The notes under the pieces are model-generated. The model was not told the DNA's origin. It saw nothing but the letters and a program-made list of their open reading frames with translations, and did not search any database. Source: an uncultured Lachnospiraceae bacterium (GTDB taxonomy: Bacteria; Bacillota; Clostridia; Lachnospirales; Lachnospiraceae). Taken from it: a stretch of 64,000 nucleotides of DNA. Below, in pieces: positions 17,876 through 27,779 of the stretch (the stretch's first letter is position 1; each line of letters begins with the position of its first letter). The translations under genes and the position numbers were made by a program. Location of the stretch: NCBI GenBank assembly GCA_910585965.1, contig CAJUHH010000010.1, positions 1 through 64,000 on the forward strand, in the 5' to 3' direction.

Positions 17876-19183
17876 TTATTTCCCCAGCGCCTCATCCTGC
17901 AGCCTGTCGAATTCTGCCATACACTCATCCACCGTTGCCCCGTTTAGCAGCTTACGCACGATAAGGCAGGTATTCCCCCACTGCTCCACCTTCATTCCTG
18001 CATTCGCCCCAAGGACATACACATTTTCTTCTATTTTCTCCTTTAACGGCTCAAGCGCCGGGACACAATCCACCTCCACATTTTTGGAGGGAGAAATCAC
18101 CCTGTTATTCTCTGCATAAAGCTGGAGCGCCTCATCGGAAAGAATGATTTCCAAAACATCCACTGCGTCTTCCAAATGTTCCGCATTCGATCCGATGCCG
18201 TATCCTGTAATCGGCACAACAGGCATGGGACCCCGGCTGCTCGGGAAACCGATTACCTGAAGCTCGAAATCAGGATTCCCATAGGCAGTCTCCGAATTCG
18301 CCGCCCCCCAGTACGCCATGACGATCGGCGTTTTCTGGGCCAGGAAATCCGGGCCTTCCCCTTCAATCGCCTCATACGTATAGGCCGTCCCGGCATCAAT
18401 ATAACCGCAGTCGATCAATTCCTGAAGAAATTCAAAACCAGGGCGCATATAATCGCTGTATCTGCTCTCCCCGCTGTTTAACGCCGCTATCTCCGCCTCC
18501 GTATTCCCTCCATTATACAAATCCGCATACGCCTGCGCAAAAACAAAGGTTTCCAGCCACCATCGGTTCGCTCCGACCGGCGTCTCTATCCCGTTTTCTT
18601 TAAACACCCTGCAACACTCCAGAAAATCCTCCGGCGTTTCCGGCAATGCCAGGTTATACTGGTCAAACATATCTTTATTCAAGAATAAACCATATACTAC
18701 GACTTCCTGCGGAATCGCCACCAGTTTTCCATCGATGGTATTCGCGGTTTTTACTACATCCCTCATGTTTTCTGCACAGGCAAGCCCTGAAAGATCCAAT
18801 AGTTTCCCTTCCGAACCCAGAGCCTCTATCGTATCAGGGTTCAATAAATAAAGATCATCCATATCATTCCTTGCCCTGTCCAGCGCTACATCGTCATAGG
18901 TTTTCTCCTGATAATTCTCCGCCGTATAAGTATTGTATTCCACCCGCACATTCAACTCTTCCTCCGCCAGGGCCACTGTCATGTCAAAAGCGCTTCTGGC
19001 CATATTCTTCGCATTCGGATTCGTTTTCTCCATAGGGCCGAACAGATTCACAATTTTTTCACTGTCATCTTCCGAATCCAGGAGGTTTCTGCTCTCTCCT
19101 TTCCCGCCGCATGCTGTTATCGCGCAAAGTGCTGCCCCTGCCAGACATACTGCCGCCCACTTTTTCAAACTCCTTCTTTTCAT
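17876..19183 (-). CDS. Extracellular solute-binding lipoprotein (ABC family 1)
   Basis: A 435-residue exported binding protein. It has a lipoprotein signal with basic N-terminus, hydrophobic core and lipobox ending ITAC (Cys25), followed by an acidic linker. The mature part shows family 1 features: LALPETPEDFLECCRVFKENG, VPITGYGIGSNAEHLEDA and a final LQLYAENNRVISPS. These proteins usually bind sugars or oligosaccharides, but the ligand is unknown. Its ATG overlaps the stop of the hybrid kinase gene (ATGA), and no permease or ATPase gene is nearby, so it may present ligand to the kinase rather than to a transporter. Confidence 0.9.
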   Translation of the reverse strand: MKRRSLKKWAAVCLAGAALCAITACGGKGESRNLLDSEDDSEKIVNLFGPMEKTNPNAKNMARSAFDMTVALAEEELNVRVEYNTYTAENYQEKTYDDVALDRARNDMDDLYLLNPDTIEALGSEGKLLDLSGLACAENMRDVVKTANTIDGKLVAIPQEVVVYGLFLNKDMFDQYNLALPETPEDFLECCRVFKENGIETPVGANRWWLETFVFAQAYADLYNGGNTEAEIAALNSGESRYSDYMRPGFEFLQELIDCGYIDAGTAYTYEAIEGEGPDFLAQKTPIVMAYWGAANSETAYGNPDFELQVIGFPSSRGPMPVVPITGYGIGSNAEHLEDAVDVLEIILSDEALQLYAENNRVISPSKNVEVDCVPALEPLKEKIEENVYVLGANAGMKVEQWGNTCLIVRKLLNGATVDECMAEFDRLQDEALGK

Positions 19184-21765
19184 TCCTTTATACCCGGTTC
19201 CCTTCTTCTGACATATTTGTTCACTATCTTTTTTAACATCTCCATATTAATCGGTTTTGCCAGATGGACATTCATGCCGGCCTCCAGAGCCGCTTTTTCG
19301 TCTTCCGCAAAAGCGTTCGCCGTCATAGCGATAATCGGGATTTCTGCTGCATTTTTTCGCCCCGATGCCCGAATCACCCTTGTCGCATCATAACCATTCA
19401 TCACCGGCATCTGTACATCCATCAAAATGGCATCAAACTCTCCTTCTGCCGCATTCTCAAAACGTTCCACCGCCAACTGCCCATTTTCTACAATTTCACA
19501 GCTGGCTCCTTCCATCGCCAGGAATTCCTTCAGTATTTCCGCATTAATCACGTTATCCTCTGCCGCAAGGAAATGCAGTCCTTCCAAACTGCTGCTCTCC
19601 TCCGCTTTCGGTTCCTCTCTTTCCGCAAGATCCTTCCGCATCTCCAAAATTTTTTCCCTGAACGCGGATATAAAAAACGGTTTGTTCATGATCCCCGTAT
19701 TCTTTATTTGAAGCGCTTCTTCCAGCCCATCCACGCCATGATCTGCCAGAAGCAGAATCAGCACCGTATCTCCTGTCACTTCCCGCAGCTTCGCTATTTC
19801 CCCGGCATCAAATGCGTCATGGGCATTCCAGTTCAGCAACACTGCCTGATATTCTTCAGCGCTTCTCCCTAGAATATCTGCCGCTTCTTCTAAATGAAAA
19901 GCCGTATCCACCGAAATTCCTATATCTTCCATCAGCGCCTGAATCCCGCAGCTGGTTTCTCCATTGCCGTCCACCGCTAAAATCCTGGAAATCCCGCTCT
20001 TTTTCCAAAACTGCTTATCCATCTGGTCTTCCGGCACGCGGAATTCCAGCTCCACTTTAAAAATACTTCCCTTATCTATTTCGCTGGACACGTCGATGGT
20101 TCCTCCCATAAGCTCCACGATATTCTTGGTAATCGCCATCCCGAGCCCCGTACCCTGCACCTTATTCGTCGTGCTGTTTTCCGCCCTGGTAAATGCATCA
20201 AAGATCGTCACCAAATATTCCGGTGTCATTCCATAACCATCGTCCTCTACCTCGATCCTGATATGCTCAAACTGAGGGGACCGCTCCTTCAATCCAATAA
20301 TGCGGAACCAGATATTGCCTCCCTCCTGCGTGTATTTCACCGCATTGGAAAGCAGATTGATCACCACCTGGTTGAGCCTCGTCTCATCCCCCATTAAATA
20401 TTCATGCTTGATCCCCGTTACGTCCACATGGAATTGCTGGTTTTTCGCGCTTGCCATCGGACGTATGATCGCATCTATGGAAGAAACCAGGTCATTTAAA
20501 GTAAACTTTTCTACGGTAAGAACAACTTTCCCGCTCTCGATCTTGGATACATCCAGAATATCGTTGATCAGGCTGAGCAGATGCTGGCCGGAAGCCGTAA
20601 TCTTTTTCGTATATTCCCTTACTTTGTCCGGGTTTTCCGCATCCCTGGCAAGCAATGCCGTAAATCCAAGCACCGCGTTCATAGGCGTTCGAATATCATG
20701 GGACATATTGGAAAGGAACATCGTCTTGGAATTGCTCGCCATCTGGGCCGCATGCAGGGCCTCTGCCAGCTGCTTGTTATGTATCTCCCTCTCCGCTTCC
20801 CGTTCCCTCCTGATCCTGTTCTGCTGGCGCTGGTTAAAATAATATAAAGTACAGCACAGGAAAAAAGCGGTCAGCATAACACCCACTACGACAAGAATGT
20901 TCTGATTTACTGTTGTCCCTTCCTGCTGGATTGCCTCAATCGGCACATAGCCAATCAGGTAGATCGTTCCTCCGTTCACCGCCCACATATAATTCAAGGC
21001 ATCTTTCTTCTGCACGTCGTGGTAAAAAAGAATGTCCTTCCCGCTTTCAATGCATTGGGCAACTTCCCTCTGGAGATCCTCCTCCAAAATATTGTTCGCC
21101 CGGTAAAAATCTTCTAAATTCAGATGGCCGGCATCCCTCTCGCCCATCCCCTTCGGCTTCAGCACCATCCTTTCCGTTTCCGCATCCATGACATACAGCA
21201 TGGCTCTTCCATTATAAAATCCATTGGGAAGGGATTCATCAAGGGAATCATAAACATATTCCACATAAAGCATCGCGATCTCCTGGCCGTCCTTTACGAC
21301 AGGGCATTTCATCGTATAAGCCCACGTCCCCATATAGTTCACATAAGATTGGGAAACCGGCAGTCCTTCCACAGTGCCGCCCGCTGAAAAATCCAGCTCT
21401 TCCTCCGAAAAAACTTCCCCCGTATTGGATACGCCTTGCGTTTCTCCCTCCATGATCATTGCTATTCTTATCATTGTCTTATTTTTCTCATAAGAACGGA
21501 TAAATTCTTCCGGATCTTTTATCGTAGCCATCTCCTGCGCCATTAGCTTCTGGAATTCCGCCTCTTTTACCAGAACCGCTTCAATCGTTCCTTTCATCAG
21601 ATCCAAGCTTTCGCTCAAATTTTGAATGGCAGACTCAGCCATCTCTGCGGATATCTTCCTCGCCACAGAAAAAACGACCGTCCCCAGAACGCAAAATACT
21701 AATATAATAGAAAGAAGCAAAGGAATCCCTCTGTCCGCTTTGCTTCTGTTTCGCTTTTCTCTCAT
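19180..21765 (-). CDS. Hybrid sensor histidine kinase with two receiver domains
   Basis: About 861 residues. Membrane helix (~17-37), extracellular sensor of Cache-like size (~38-285), second helix (~285-310), then HisKA with SNMSHDIRTPMNAV (phosphorylated His). HATPase_c shows NQVVINLLSNAVKYT, VEDDGYGMT and GTGLGMAI. Receiver 1 is degenerate: the phospho-acceptor position reads LLNWNAHDAFD. Receiver 2 is intact (AEDNVINAEIL; Asp in ILMDVQMPVMNGYDAT; MTANAF; LAKPI). The start at 21765 is chosen for AGGGAG six bases upstream. The gene overlaps the solute-binding lipoprotein gene by ATGA. No DNA-binding output domain is present, so the phosphoryl group must pass elsewhere. Confidence 0.9.
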   Translation of the reverse strand: MREKRNRSKADRGIPLLLSIILVFCVLGTVVFSVARKISAEMAESAIQNLSESLDLMKGTIEAVLVKEAEFQKLMAQEMATIKDPEEFIRSYEKNKTMIRIAMIMEGETQGVSNTGEVFSEEELDFSAGGTVEGLPVSQSYVNYMGTWAYTMKCPVVKDGQEIAMLYVEYVYDSLDESLPNGFYNGRAMLYVMDAETERMVLKPKGMGERDAGHLNLEDFYRANNILEEDLQREVAQCIESGKDILFYHDVQKKDALNYMWAVNGGTIYLIGYVPIEAIQQEGTTVNQNILVVVGVMLTAFFLCCTLYYFNQRQQNRIRREREAEREIHNKQLAEALHAAQMASNSKTMFLSNMSHDIRTPMNAVLGFTALLARDAENPDKVREYTKKITASGQHLLSLINDILDVSKIESGKVVLTVEKFTLNDLVSSIDAIIRPMASAKNQQFHVDVTGIKHEYLMGDETRLNQVVINLLSNAVKYTQEGGNIWFRIIGLKERSPQFEHIRIEVEDDGYGMTPEYLVTIFDAFTRAENSTTNKVQGTGLGMAITKNIVELMGGTIDVSSEIDKGSIFKVELEFRVPEDQMDKQFWKKSGISRILAVDGNGETSCGIQALMEDIGISVDTAFHLEEAADILGRSAEEYQAVLLNWNAHDAFDAGEIAKLREVTGDTVLILLLADHGVDGLEEALQIKNTGIMNKPFFISAFREKILEMRKDLAEREEPKAEESSSLEGLHFLAAEDNVINAEILKEFLAMEGASCEIVENGQLAVERFENAAEGEFDAILMDVQMPVMNGYDATRVIRASGRKNAAEIPIIAMTANAFAEDEKAALEAGMNVHLAKPINMEMLKKIVNKYVRRREPGIKE

Positions 21766-21960
21766 TCTCAATCTCCCTAAGCCATCCATTGCGCCGTTTC
21801 CGATTTTTATTTACTCTCATATGCACATTATACCTTCTTGCTTATTTTTGTGTCAATATGGATTGGAATTTTCCCATAGAAACCAGTTTAAGCAAGCATT
21901 TTTCCACCCGGCAATACATAATATAAGAACAATGATAACAACAATAAATGGGATTTTATT

Positions 21961-22665
21961 ATGGGTTATGACGGTTATTATGCTACGGGAATACGTGCCG
22001 CTATCGTAGGCAGGAATAAGGATACGTTAAACTATGAAAAAGCGTTGGATGCTATGGGGGTTCGTTATCTGACAACTATGGACCCGGGAATGCTCCCCGA
22101 TATGGACGCTCTTCTGCTCCCCGGCGGGGGGGATATCACCCCGGCATTTTTCGGGCAGAAAAACCATGGTTCCAGAAATATTGATATCGAATTGGACATT
22201 ATCCAGCTCCAGGCCCTGGATATTTTCTATAAACTAAAACGGCCGGTCCTCGGCATTTGCAAGGGTATGCAGGTGATCAACGTCTATTTCGGGGGAACGA
22301 TTATTCAGGATATGGCAGAATCCCCCCGCCACGCATGGGAAAACGGCGATAAGCTGCATTCTACCGCTGTGCGGGAAGGCTCATTCCTTGAAAAACTCTA
22401 TGGGAAGCATATGATTACAAACAGCGCGCACCACCAGGCCATAGACCGGCTCGGACGGGAACTGCGGGTTATCCAAAACGCTGACGATGGTATTATCGAA
22501 GGAATCGTCCATGACAGGCTTCCTATCCTTGGGGTGCAATGGCATCCGGAAAGACTGTTCTTCGGCCAGGGAGGCTGCCCGCCCGCACATAATCCCTCTG
22601 ACGAACCTGCTGATGGGAGGCCCCTTTTTTCCTATTTCCTGTCCCTGTGTTCTTCCGATTCCTGA
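21961..22665 (+). CDS. Class-I glutamine amidotransferase-like hydrolase (peptidase C26, PuuD-like)
   Basis: A 234-residue protein of the gamma-glutamyl-gamma-aminobutyrate hydrolase family. The oxyanion-side motif LLLPGGGDITP is at about residues 51-61, the nucleophile elbow GICKGMQ (catalytic Cys) at about 98-104, and the catalytic His/Glu in VQWHPE at about 194-199. Likely hydrolyses a gamma-glutamyl amide in the cytosol. The ribosome site before ATG 21961 is weak, so the start is less certain. Its last 34 bp overlap the convergent DUF2974 gene. Confidence 0.87.
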   Translation: MGYDGYYATGIRAAIVGRNKDTLNYEKALDAMGVRYLTTMDPGMLPDMDALLLPGGGDITPAFFGQKNHGSRNIDIELDIIQLQALDIFYKLKRPVLGICKGMQVINVYFGGTIIQDMAESPRHAWENGDKLHSTAVREGSFLEKLYGKHMITNSAHHQAIDRLGRELRVIQNADDGIIEGIVHDRLPILGVQWHPERLFFGQGGCPPAHNPSDEPADGRPLFSYFLSLCSSDS

Positions 22666-23867
22666 ATGTTCTTCCGGCTTTTCCTTCCTGCGGCAGGATT
22701 TCTTTTCCCGCGCCTCTTCCTGCCCTCTTTTATTCCGGCCTTCCCTTCTCCGGCATGTGCCTGGAAACCGCCTTTGATTTCTGCCCTGGCCCGTTCTCCA
22801 GCCAGCTCAAACAACGAAGCAATGATTTTCTTTATCATGGAAGCAGTTTCTTCATCCAGTTCCTTATAAGCTGTTACGACGGCTGTCATGTTTTTCTTCC
22901 AGTCCGCAGTAAAATCGATCAGGGTGGCCGCCCTGGATGCTGAAACCACTTCATATAATGTATCCACAAACGAGTGTATCTGTTCCTCGTTCAGGGAAAG
23001 AATCCACTCGTTCAGCGTCTCATCCATAAACTTCCTGCCTTTATAGATATCCTTCACCCGGACAAACTCATCTTCTTTTACCAGCCAGCTGTACGGGTCA
23101 TGCTGTAAAAGCCCGAAAGACTTGCTTTCCACCACCATATATCCTGCCGCATGGGATTCCAGAAGCATCCCTACCAAAGACGAATGGGGAATGATTTTGA
23201 CCACCCGGTCGGCAATCCTGTCATAGTTCCCCTGTTTTCTTATTTCCGGCCGGAATCCCGGTCCATCGTGGTTGTAAACCTTCACGATCCTCCTGCCAAT
23301 CTCCTCCTGGCAGTTCATCGCCGCAAATGTCGCGAAATTCCCTCCCTTGGAATGCCCTCCCAGATAAAAAGGCCCTTCGAATTGCGATGCCGCCTCATTC
23401 AGGTATTCCACGCTCCTGATCTGCCCGATGACCGGCTTGGAAAAGGCAAGGTTAAAATCTTCCTTCCAGCCGACAATCGTTTCGTCCGTCCCCCTGTATG
23501 CCACATATATTGTTCCATCTTCCAGAAAAAATGTAACGGCAGAAAACTGTGTTTCCTTATCCGTTTCGATAATATTGACATAACCATTCATCCGAAGCGT
23601 GGAAAAACGGGCGCTGTCCAGCATTCGCCGGAACAGCGCCGTATTATTTTCCCGATACCTTTCATCTGCAAAAAGCCTGTCCTTCTCCTGATGCGCGTCC
23701 AAAAATCCCATGGAAACAGAAGATGCACGCCCTCCGGCTTCCGGGACGATACCGTCGAATTTTAAATAAGCGAACTGGCATAAAACAAGGCTGTCCACCT
23801 CATTCAGCGGCTTTTCGGAAAACGTATAATCCCCATATTCTTTGATATAATCCAATATTGTACCCAT
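22632..23867 (-). CDS. DUF2974 (Mbeg1-like) alpha/beta-hydrolase-like protein
   Basis: A 411-residue protein. The N-terminal ~340 residues match DUF2974: NEVDSLVLCQFAYLKFDGI near the start, YVAYRGTDETIVGWKEDF (about residues 129-146), and the nucleophile elbow YLGGHSKGGNFATFAA (GxSxG, about 166-181), suggesting a lipase/esterase fold. The C-terminal ~55 residues are a strongly basic tail rich in K/R/G, perhaps RNA-, DNA- or membrane-binding. It starts 2 bp after the nucleoid-associated gene stop and overlaps the convergent C26 gene at its 3' end. Confidence 0.85.
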   Translation of the reverse strand: MGTILDYIKEYGDYTFSEKPLNEVDSLVLCQFAYLKFDGIVPEAGGRASSVSMGFLDAHQEKDRLFADERYRENNTALFRRMLDSARFSTLRMNGYVNIIETDKETQFSAVTFFLEDGTIYVAYRGTDETIVGWKEDFNLAFSKPVIGQIRSVEYLNEAASQFEGPFYLGGHSKGGNFATFAAMNCQEEIGRRIVKVYNHDGPGFRPEIRKQGNYDRIADRVVKIIPHSSLVGMLLESHAAGYMVVESKSFGLLQHDPYSWLVKEDEFVRVKDIYKGRKFMDETLNEWILSLNEEQIHSFVDTLYEVVSASRAATLIDFTADWKKNMTAVVTAYKELDEETASMIKKIIASLFELAGERARAEIKGGFQAHAGEGKAGIKEGRKRRGKRNPAAGRKSRKNIQESEEHRDRK

Positions 23868-23869
23868 AC

Positions 23870-24892
23870 TTAAAACCGCGCCTCCAAATGCCCGATGTTT
23901 TTAATAAGCACAGAAACCGTTCCGTCCTCATTCGTTATGAACTCCACGCTTCCCGGATCTTTATACTGTTCCATCGGAATCTTAATCTCAATGCCCGTAT
24001 CCGTAAATAAATGCTGTTTCTGGTATTTCCTCGTCGTCGTTTCGCTTTGCGGAAGGACTTCTTCTTTCACCATATTATATCTTTCCATTTTATCCTGAAA
24101 CGCCGTCTTTAATTCCGGTTTTTCCTCAAAGATCCTTTCCGCGATCTCCTCCACCACAAAACCGCCTTTTTCCTCCAGCTCTTCCTGAATAATGCTTTTC
24201 GCCCTCATCTGCGCCTCATACTGCCCCGCCTCGCCGTATCCTTCCTTTTGCACGGCCTCCACCGCCTTCGTTACGATGGACAGCTTGGATTTATGGGACA
24301 TATGGGAAGAACATTTCAAAAATAAATAAGAAAAATAATCCGTCTTTTCCCCGTTCACTTCATATTTTTTTTCCACCACCTGCACTGACAGGTCATCCAG
24401 CCGTATGATCGCCGCTTCGCTCAGCCGCTGGGACTCCGGCGGCAGAATGGATTTATGGCGGATGATCTCGTTCGTATTGCCGCCTTCCTCCAGCGCCATT
24501 GTCCTGTGTGTATAGAGCGATTTATAATTCATTTTCAGCAGCCCCAGATATTCCGCTTCCCCATACCGGAAACGGACTACGATCAGGTCCGCCGGCGGGA
24601 TATCAATATTGCTGTTCATAATGCTGTATAAAAATTCCGCCATATCCTTGCTGGCATCCACAAAAAAATCATCGGAATATTGCGTCAGCATTTGATAAAC
24701 TTCCGATTCTTCTTTATAAAACTGGCAGCTCTTTCCATCATCCCCGGAAAATACCCGGGCGATATGCTCCTTCAGGAAATCCGCAAACTCTGACCCGAAT
24801 TCCAGCTCCCCGTCCGACAGCACCGGCATTCCCACCGTAGAGTCCAGGATATGCACGATCGCCTTTTTTATCCGTATCTCCTCTTTTACCAT
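23870..24892 (-). CDS. Nucleoid-associated protein (NdpA/YejK-like)
   Basis: A 340-residue member of the 37-kDa nucleoid-associated protein family. The N-terminus (IRIKKAIVHILDSTVGMPVLSD) and central blocks (AEYLGLLKMNYKSLYTH, YFSYLFLKCSSHMSHKSKL) are characteristic; the C-terminal ~100 residues hold a DNA-end-binding-like region with GIEIKIPMEQY. Proposed to bind the nucleoid; in some genomes the family associates with defence loci, but here the neighbours (DUF2974, trkHA) do not suggest that. AGGAAG precedes the ATG. Confidence 0.85.
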   Translation of the reverse strand: MVKEEIRIKKAIVHILDSTVGMPVLSDGELEFGSEFADFLKEHIARVFSGDDGKSCQFYKEESEVYQMLTQYSDDFFVDASKDMAEFLYSIMNSNIDIPPADLIVVRFRYGEAEYLGLLKMNYKSLYTHRTMALEEGGNTNEIIRHKSILPPESQRLSEAAIIRLDDLSVQVVEKKYEVNGEKTDYFSYLFLKCSSHMSHKSKLSIVTKAVEAVQKEGYGEAGQYEAQMRAKSIIQEELEEKGGFVVEEIAERIFEEKPELKTAFQDKMERYNMVKEEVLPQSETTTRKYQKQHLFTDTGIEIKIPMEQYKDPGSVEFITNEDGTVSVLIKNIGHLEARF

Positions 24893-24935
24893 CTTCCTGT
24901 ATCCTCTCTGTTCCTATATCCATGCTTTCCCGCTC

Positions 24936-26372
24936 TTATCTTCTCCATGTTCTGGGCGACAGCAGCACCATCATCGGAAGCAGCTCCAGCCTCCCTGCCA
25001 GCATGTCGAACATCAATACCAATTTGGAAAAAACGGAAAAAGCAGCATAATTCCCCGCAGGCCCTACCATGTTAAAACCCGGCCCCACATTATTAAAAGT
25101 CGTCGCAACCGCTGTTATGTTGGTAACGAAATCAAATTCATTCAATGAGATCAACACAAAGGAGCCAAGCAATATCATGACATAAATCATCGTATATACC
25201 TGAATTGACTTGATCACCCCGTCTTCCACAATATGCCCGTCCATATGGAGTTTCTTAATGCTCCTTGGGTGGATCACGGAAAAAATTTCATTTTTCACGG
25301 AACGCAGCAGCACGATCAGCCGGGATACTTTAAAGCCGCCCCCTGTGCTTCCGGCGCAGGCCCCCAGCAAGGTCAGAAGAAAAAGGATCGTTCTGGAAAA
25401 TTCCGGCCACACGTTATAATCCAAAGTAGCGAAGCCTGTAGTCGTTATCACCGATGCTACCTGGAACATGGAATGGTGGAACGCCTCCCATCCGCTTGCA
25501 AAAAAACCTCTTACATTCACCGCGATCAATAGGGATGCCGCCAGCACAATTCCAAGATAATATCGAAGCTCCTCGCTGCCAAACGCCTCTTTCGGCCTTT
25601 TTATCAGCAATAGGTAAAACACCTGGAAATTAATGCCGCACAGCAGCATAAATATAATAAATATCGTCTGTACCGTCATGGAATAGCTGCCAATGCTGGT
25701 ATTCAGCAGTCCAAACCCTCCCGTTCCGACTGTGGAGAAAGTAAGGGTGGATGCCTCATACAAATTTAATCCGGCGAACATCAGTGCCGTGATCTCAATC
25801 AGCGTGATCGCCAGATAAATCCCATAGAGGATCATTGCTGTATTTTTTATCTTCGGCACCAGCTTTCCTACGCTGGGCCCCGGGCTTTCCGCCCTCATCA
25901 AATGCATATTGTAGCTTCCGGACAGGGGCAGCACTGCCAGAATGAGTACCAATACCCCCATGCCGCCGATCCAATGGGTAAAACACCGCCAGAACTGAAT
26001 ACACCTCGACAATCCTTCTACATCCGTCAATACCGTCGCTCCGGTCGTCGTCAGGCCGGATATCGTTTCAAATAAAGCATCCGTATATGTGGGAAACTCG
26101 CCGCTCAGATAAAAAGGCAGCGCTCCTACCAAACTTAGCAGAATCCAGCTTAAGGACACTGTCACAAACCCTTCCCTGGCATAAAACACCTGGTTCTTCG
26201 GCTTGAACCGTCTGCCGACCAGGCTGACCGCCAGACATCCTGCCATAACGTACAAAAAGTAAAATGCACTGCTTTCCCCATAAATCAGCCCCACCAGCAA
26301 AGGCAATGTCATAAACAGCGCAGCAAATTCCAACACCCTGAACAAAATATAGCGAATTACCGAATAATTCAT
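24936..26372 (-). CDS. trkH: Trk/Ktr potassium uptake channel subunit
   Basis: A 478-residue integral membrane protein forming the K+ pore. Four pore-loop filter segments are visible: LTTTGATVL (~108), STVGTGGFG (~213), VITTTGFAT (~314) and NNVGPGFN (~428), the repeated T-x-G-type filter of the SKT superfamily. Ten or so hydrophobic helices fit the fold. It lies 36 bp after trkA in the same unit, so the cytosolic gating subunit is made from the same message. Confidence 0.94.
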   Translation of the reverse strand: MNYSVIRYILFRVLEFAALFMTLPLLVGLIYGESSAFYFLYVMAGCLAVSLVGRRFKPKNQVFYAREGFVTVSLSWILLSLVGALPFYLSGEFPTYTDALFETISGLTTTGATVLTDVEGLSRCIQFWRCFTHWIGGMGVLVLILAVLPLSGSYNMHLMRAESPGPSVGKLVPKIKNTAMILYGIYLAITLIEITALMFAGLNLYEASTLTFSTVGTGGFGLLNTSIGSYSMTVQTIFIIFMLLCGINFQVFYLLLIKRPKEAFGSEELRYYLGIVLAASLLIAVNVRGFFASGWEAFHHSMFQVASVITTTGFATLDYNVWPEFSRTILFLLTLLGACAGSTGGGFKVSRLIVLLRSVKNEIFSVIHPRSIKKLHMDGHIVEDGVIKSIQVYTMIYVMILLGSFVLISLNEFDFVTNITAVATTFNNVGPGFNMVGPAGNYAAFSVFSKLVLMFDMLAGRLELLPMMVLLSPRTWRR

Positions 26373-26408
26373 ACCTCTTCCCTCTATTCCATCAAGTCAT
26401 TTCACCCA

Positions 26409-27767
26409 TTAGGGTTTTAATATGTCTTTAATATCGTGCAGCCCTGTTATCGTCGTAACAATCACCACCGTGTCCCCCACAGCGATCTTGCTCTGCCCGC
26501 CGGGCGTTATGATATTCCCTTTATGGTTGATGCTGCACAGAAGCATATTCGGTTTTAACCGCAGTTCCTGCAAAGGAATCCCCACCACCGGAGAATCTTC
26601 CTTAACAATGAATTCCAAAGCCTCCACCCTGTCGTTGCTCATGCGGTAAAGCGTTTCGATATTGCTGCCTATGGAATTCTGAAGGGCGCGGACATGCTTG
26701 ACGATGGACTCCGCCGTAATATATTTCGGATAAATAACCGTCCCAAGCTCCAGCCCGCCGATGATTTCATCATACGCAATCCTATGTACCTTGGTAATCA
26801 GCTTCGCCTTGGAAATACTTTTGACAAAAAGCGAAAGCATGATATTTTCTTCGTCGAAATTGGTCAGCGCCACAAAAGACTCCGCTTTCGGAAGCCCTTC
26901 CTCCATCAGCAGATCCCTGTCCGTGCCGTCCCCGTAAATCAGCATAGCCTGGGGAAGCAGTTCGCTCAGCTCCTCGCACCTCTCTTTATTCCTTTCCACA
27001 ATTTTTACCGATACCCCTATGGAAATCAGCTGCTTGGCCAGATAATACGCCGTTTCACCGCCCCCTACAATAAAAGCGCTTTTTGCCCTCATCGTGGGAA
27101 CACCCAGCTTCTTAAAAAACTGGATGCTGTTTTTCACCGATCCCACCACGGAAATTTCATCCTTTGCCCGCAGTATGAAATTACCGTCCGGAATATATAC
27201 ATTTTCTTCCCGCTCCACCATGCAGACAAGCACATCGCACTTCATGCCGGCAGATACGTCTTTTAATGCCTTATCACAGAGGAAAGACCCTTCTTCTACC
27301 CGATACTTGACCAGCTCGATCCGTCCCTTTGCAAAAGTATCGATCTTAATCGCCGACGGGAACTTTAGCACCCTGGCGATCTCCATAGCCGCCGCATCCT
27401 CTGGGTTGATTACCATGGAAAGCCCCAATTCCTCTTTAATAAAATTAATTTCCCTGCTGTAAACCGGATTGCGGACCCTCGCAATCGTATGGCAGCCGCC
27501 CGCTTTTTTCGCGATTAGGCAGCACAGCAGATTCAGCTCGTCCGACCCTGTCACGGCGATCATCAGATCCGCGTCCTCTATCCCGGCATCCCTCTGCGTG
27601 GAATAGCTGGCTCCGTTTCCCGTAATGCCCATAACGTCATAATTAATAGTAGTGTTCTTCACCGCATCGCTTTTCACATCGATGACCGTTATATTATGCC
27701 CTTCTTTGCTCAACTTCTCCACAATCGTAGAGCCTACATTCCCACAGCCTACAATAATGATCTGCAT
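26409..27767 (-). CDS. trkA: Trk system potassium uptake regulatory protein
   Basis: A 452-residue cytosolic RCK protein with two tandem NAD-binding folds: GCGNVGSTIVEKLSKEGHNI at the N-terminus and VGGGETAYYLAKQL near residue 225. Each is followed by an RCK_C domain (DEISVVGS and KIAVGDTVVIVT endings). It gates TrkH by binding nucleotide. GGGGGAGGATG-type ribosome site precedes ATG 27767. It is encoded directly upstream of trkH and 12 bp after the HD-GYP gene. Confidence 0.95.
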   Translation of the reverse strand: MQIIIVGCGNVGSTIVEKLSKEGHNITVIDVKSDAVKNTTINYDVMGITGNGASYSTQRDAGIEDADLMIAVTGSDELNLLCCLIAKKAGGCHTIARVRNPVYSREINFIKEELGLSMVINPEDAAAMEIARVLKFPSAIKIDTFAKGRIELVKYRVEEGSFLCDKALKDVSAGMKCDVLVCMVEREENVYIPDGNFILRAKDEISVVGSVKNSIQFFKKLGVPTMRAKSAFIVGGGETAYYLAKQLISIGVSVKIVERNKERCEELSELLPQAMLIYGDGTDRDLLMEEGLPKAESFVALTNFDEENIMLSLFVKSISKAKLITKVHRIAYDEIIGGLELGTVIYPKYITAESIVKHVRALQNSIGSNIETLYRMSNDRVEALEFIVKEDSPVVGIPLQELRLKPNMLLCSINHKGNIITPGGQSKIAVGDTVVIVTTITGLHDIKDILKP

Positions 27768-27779
27768 AACATCCTCCCC

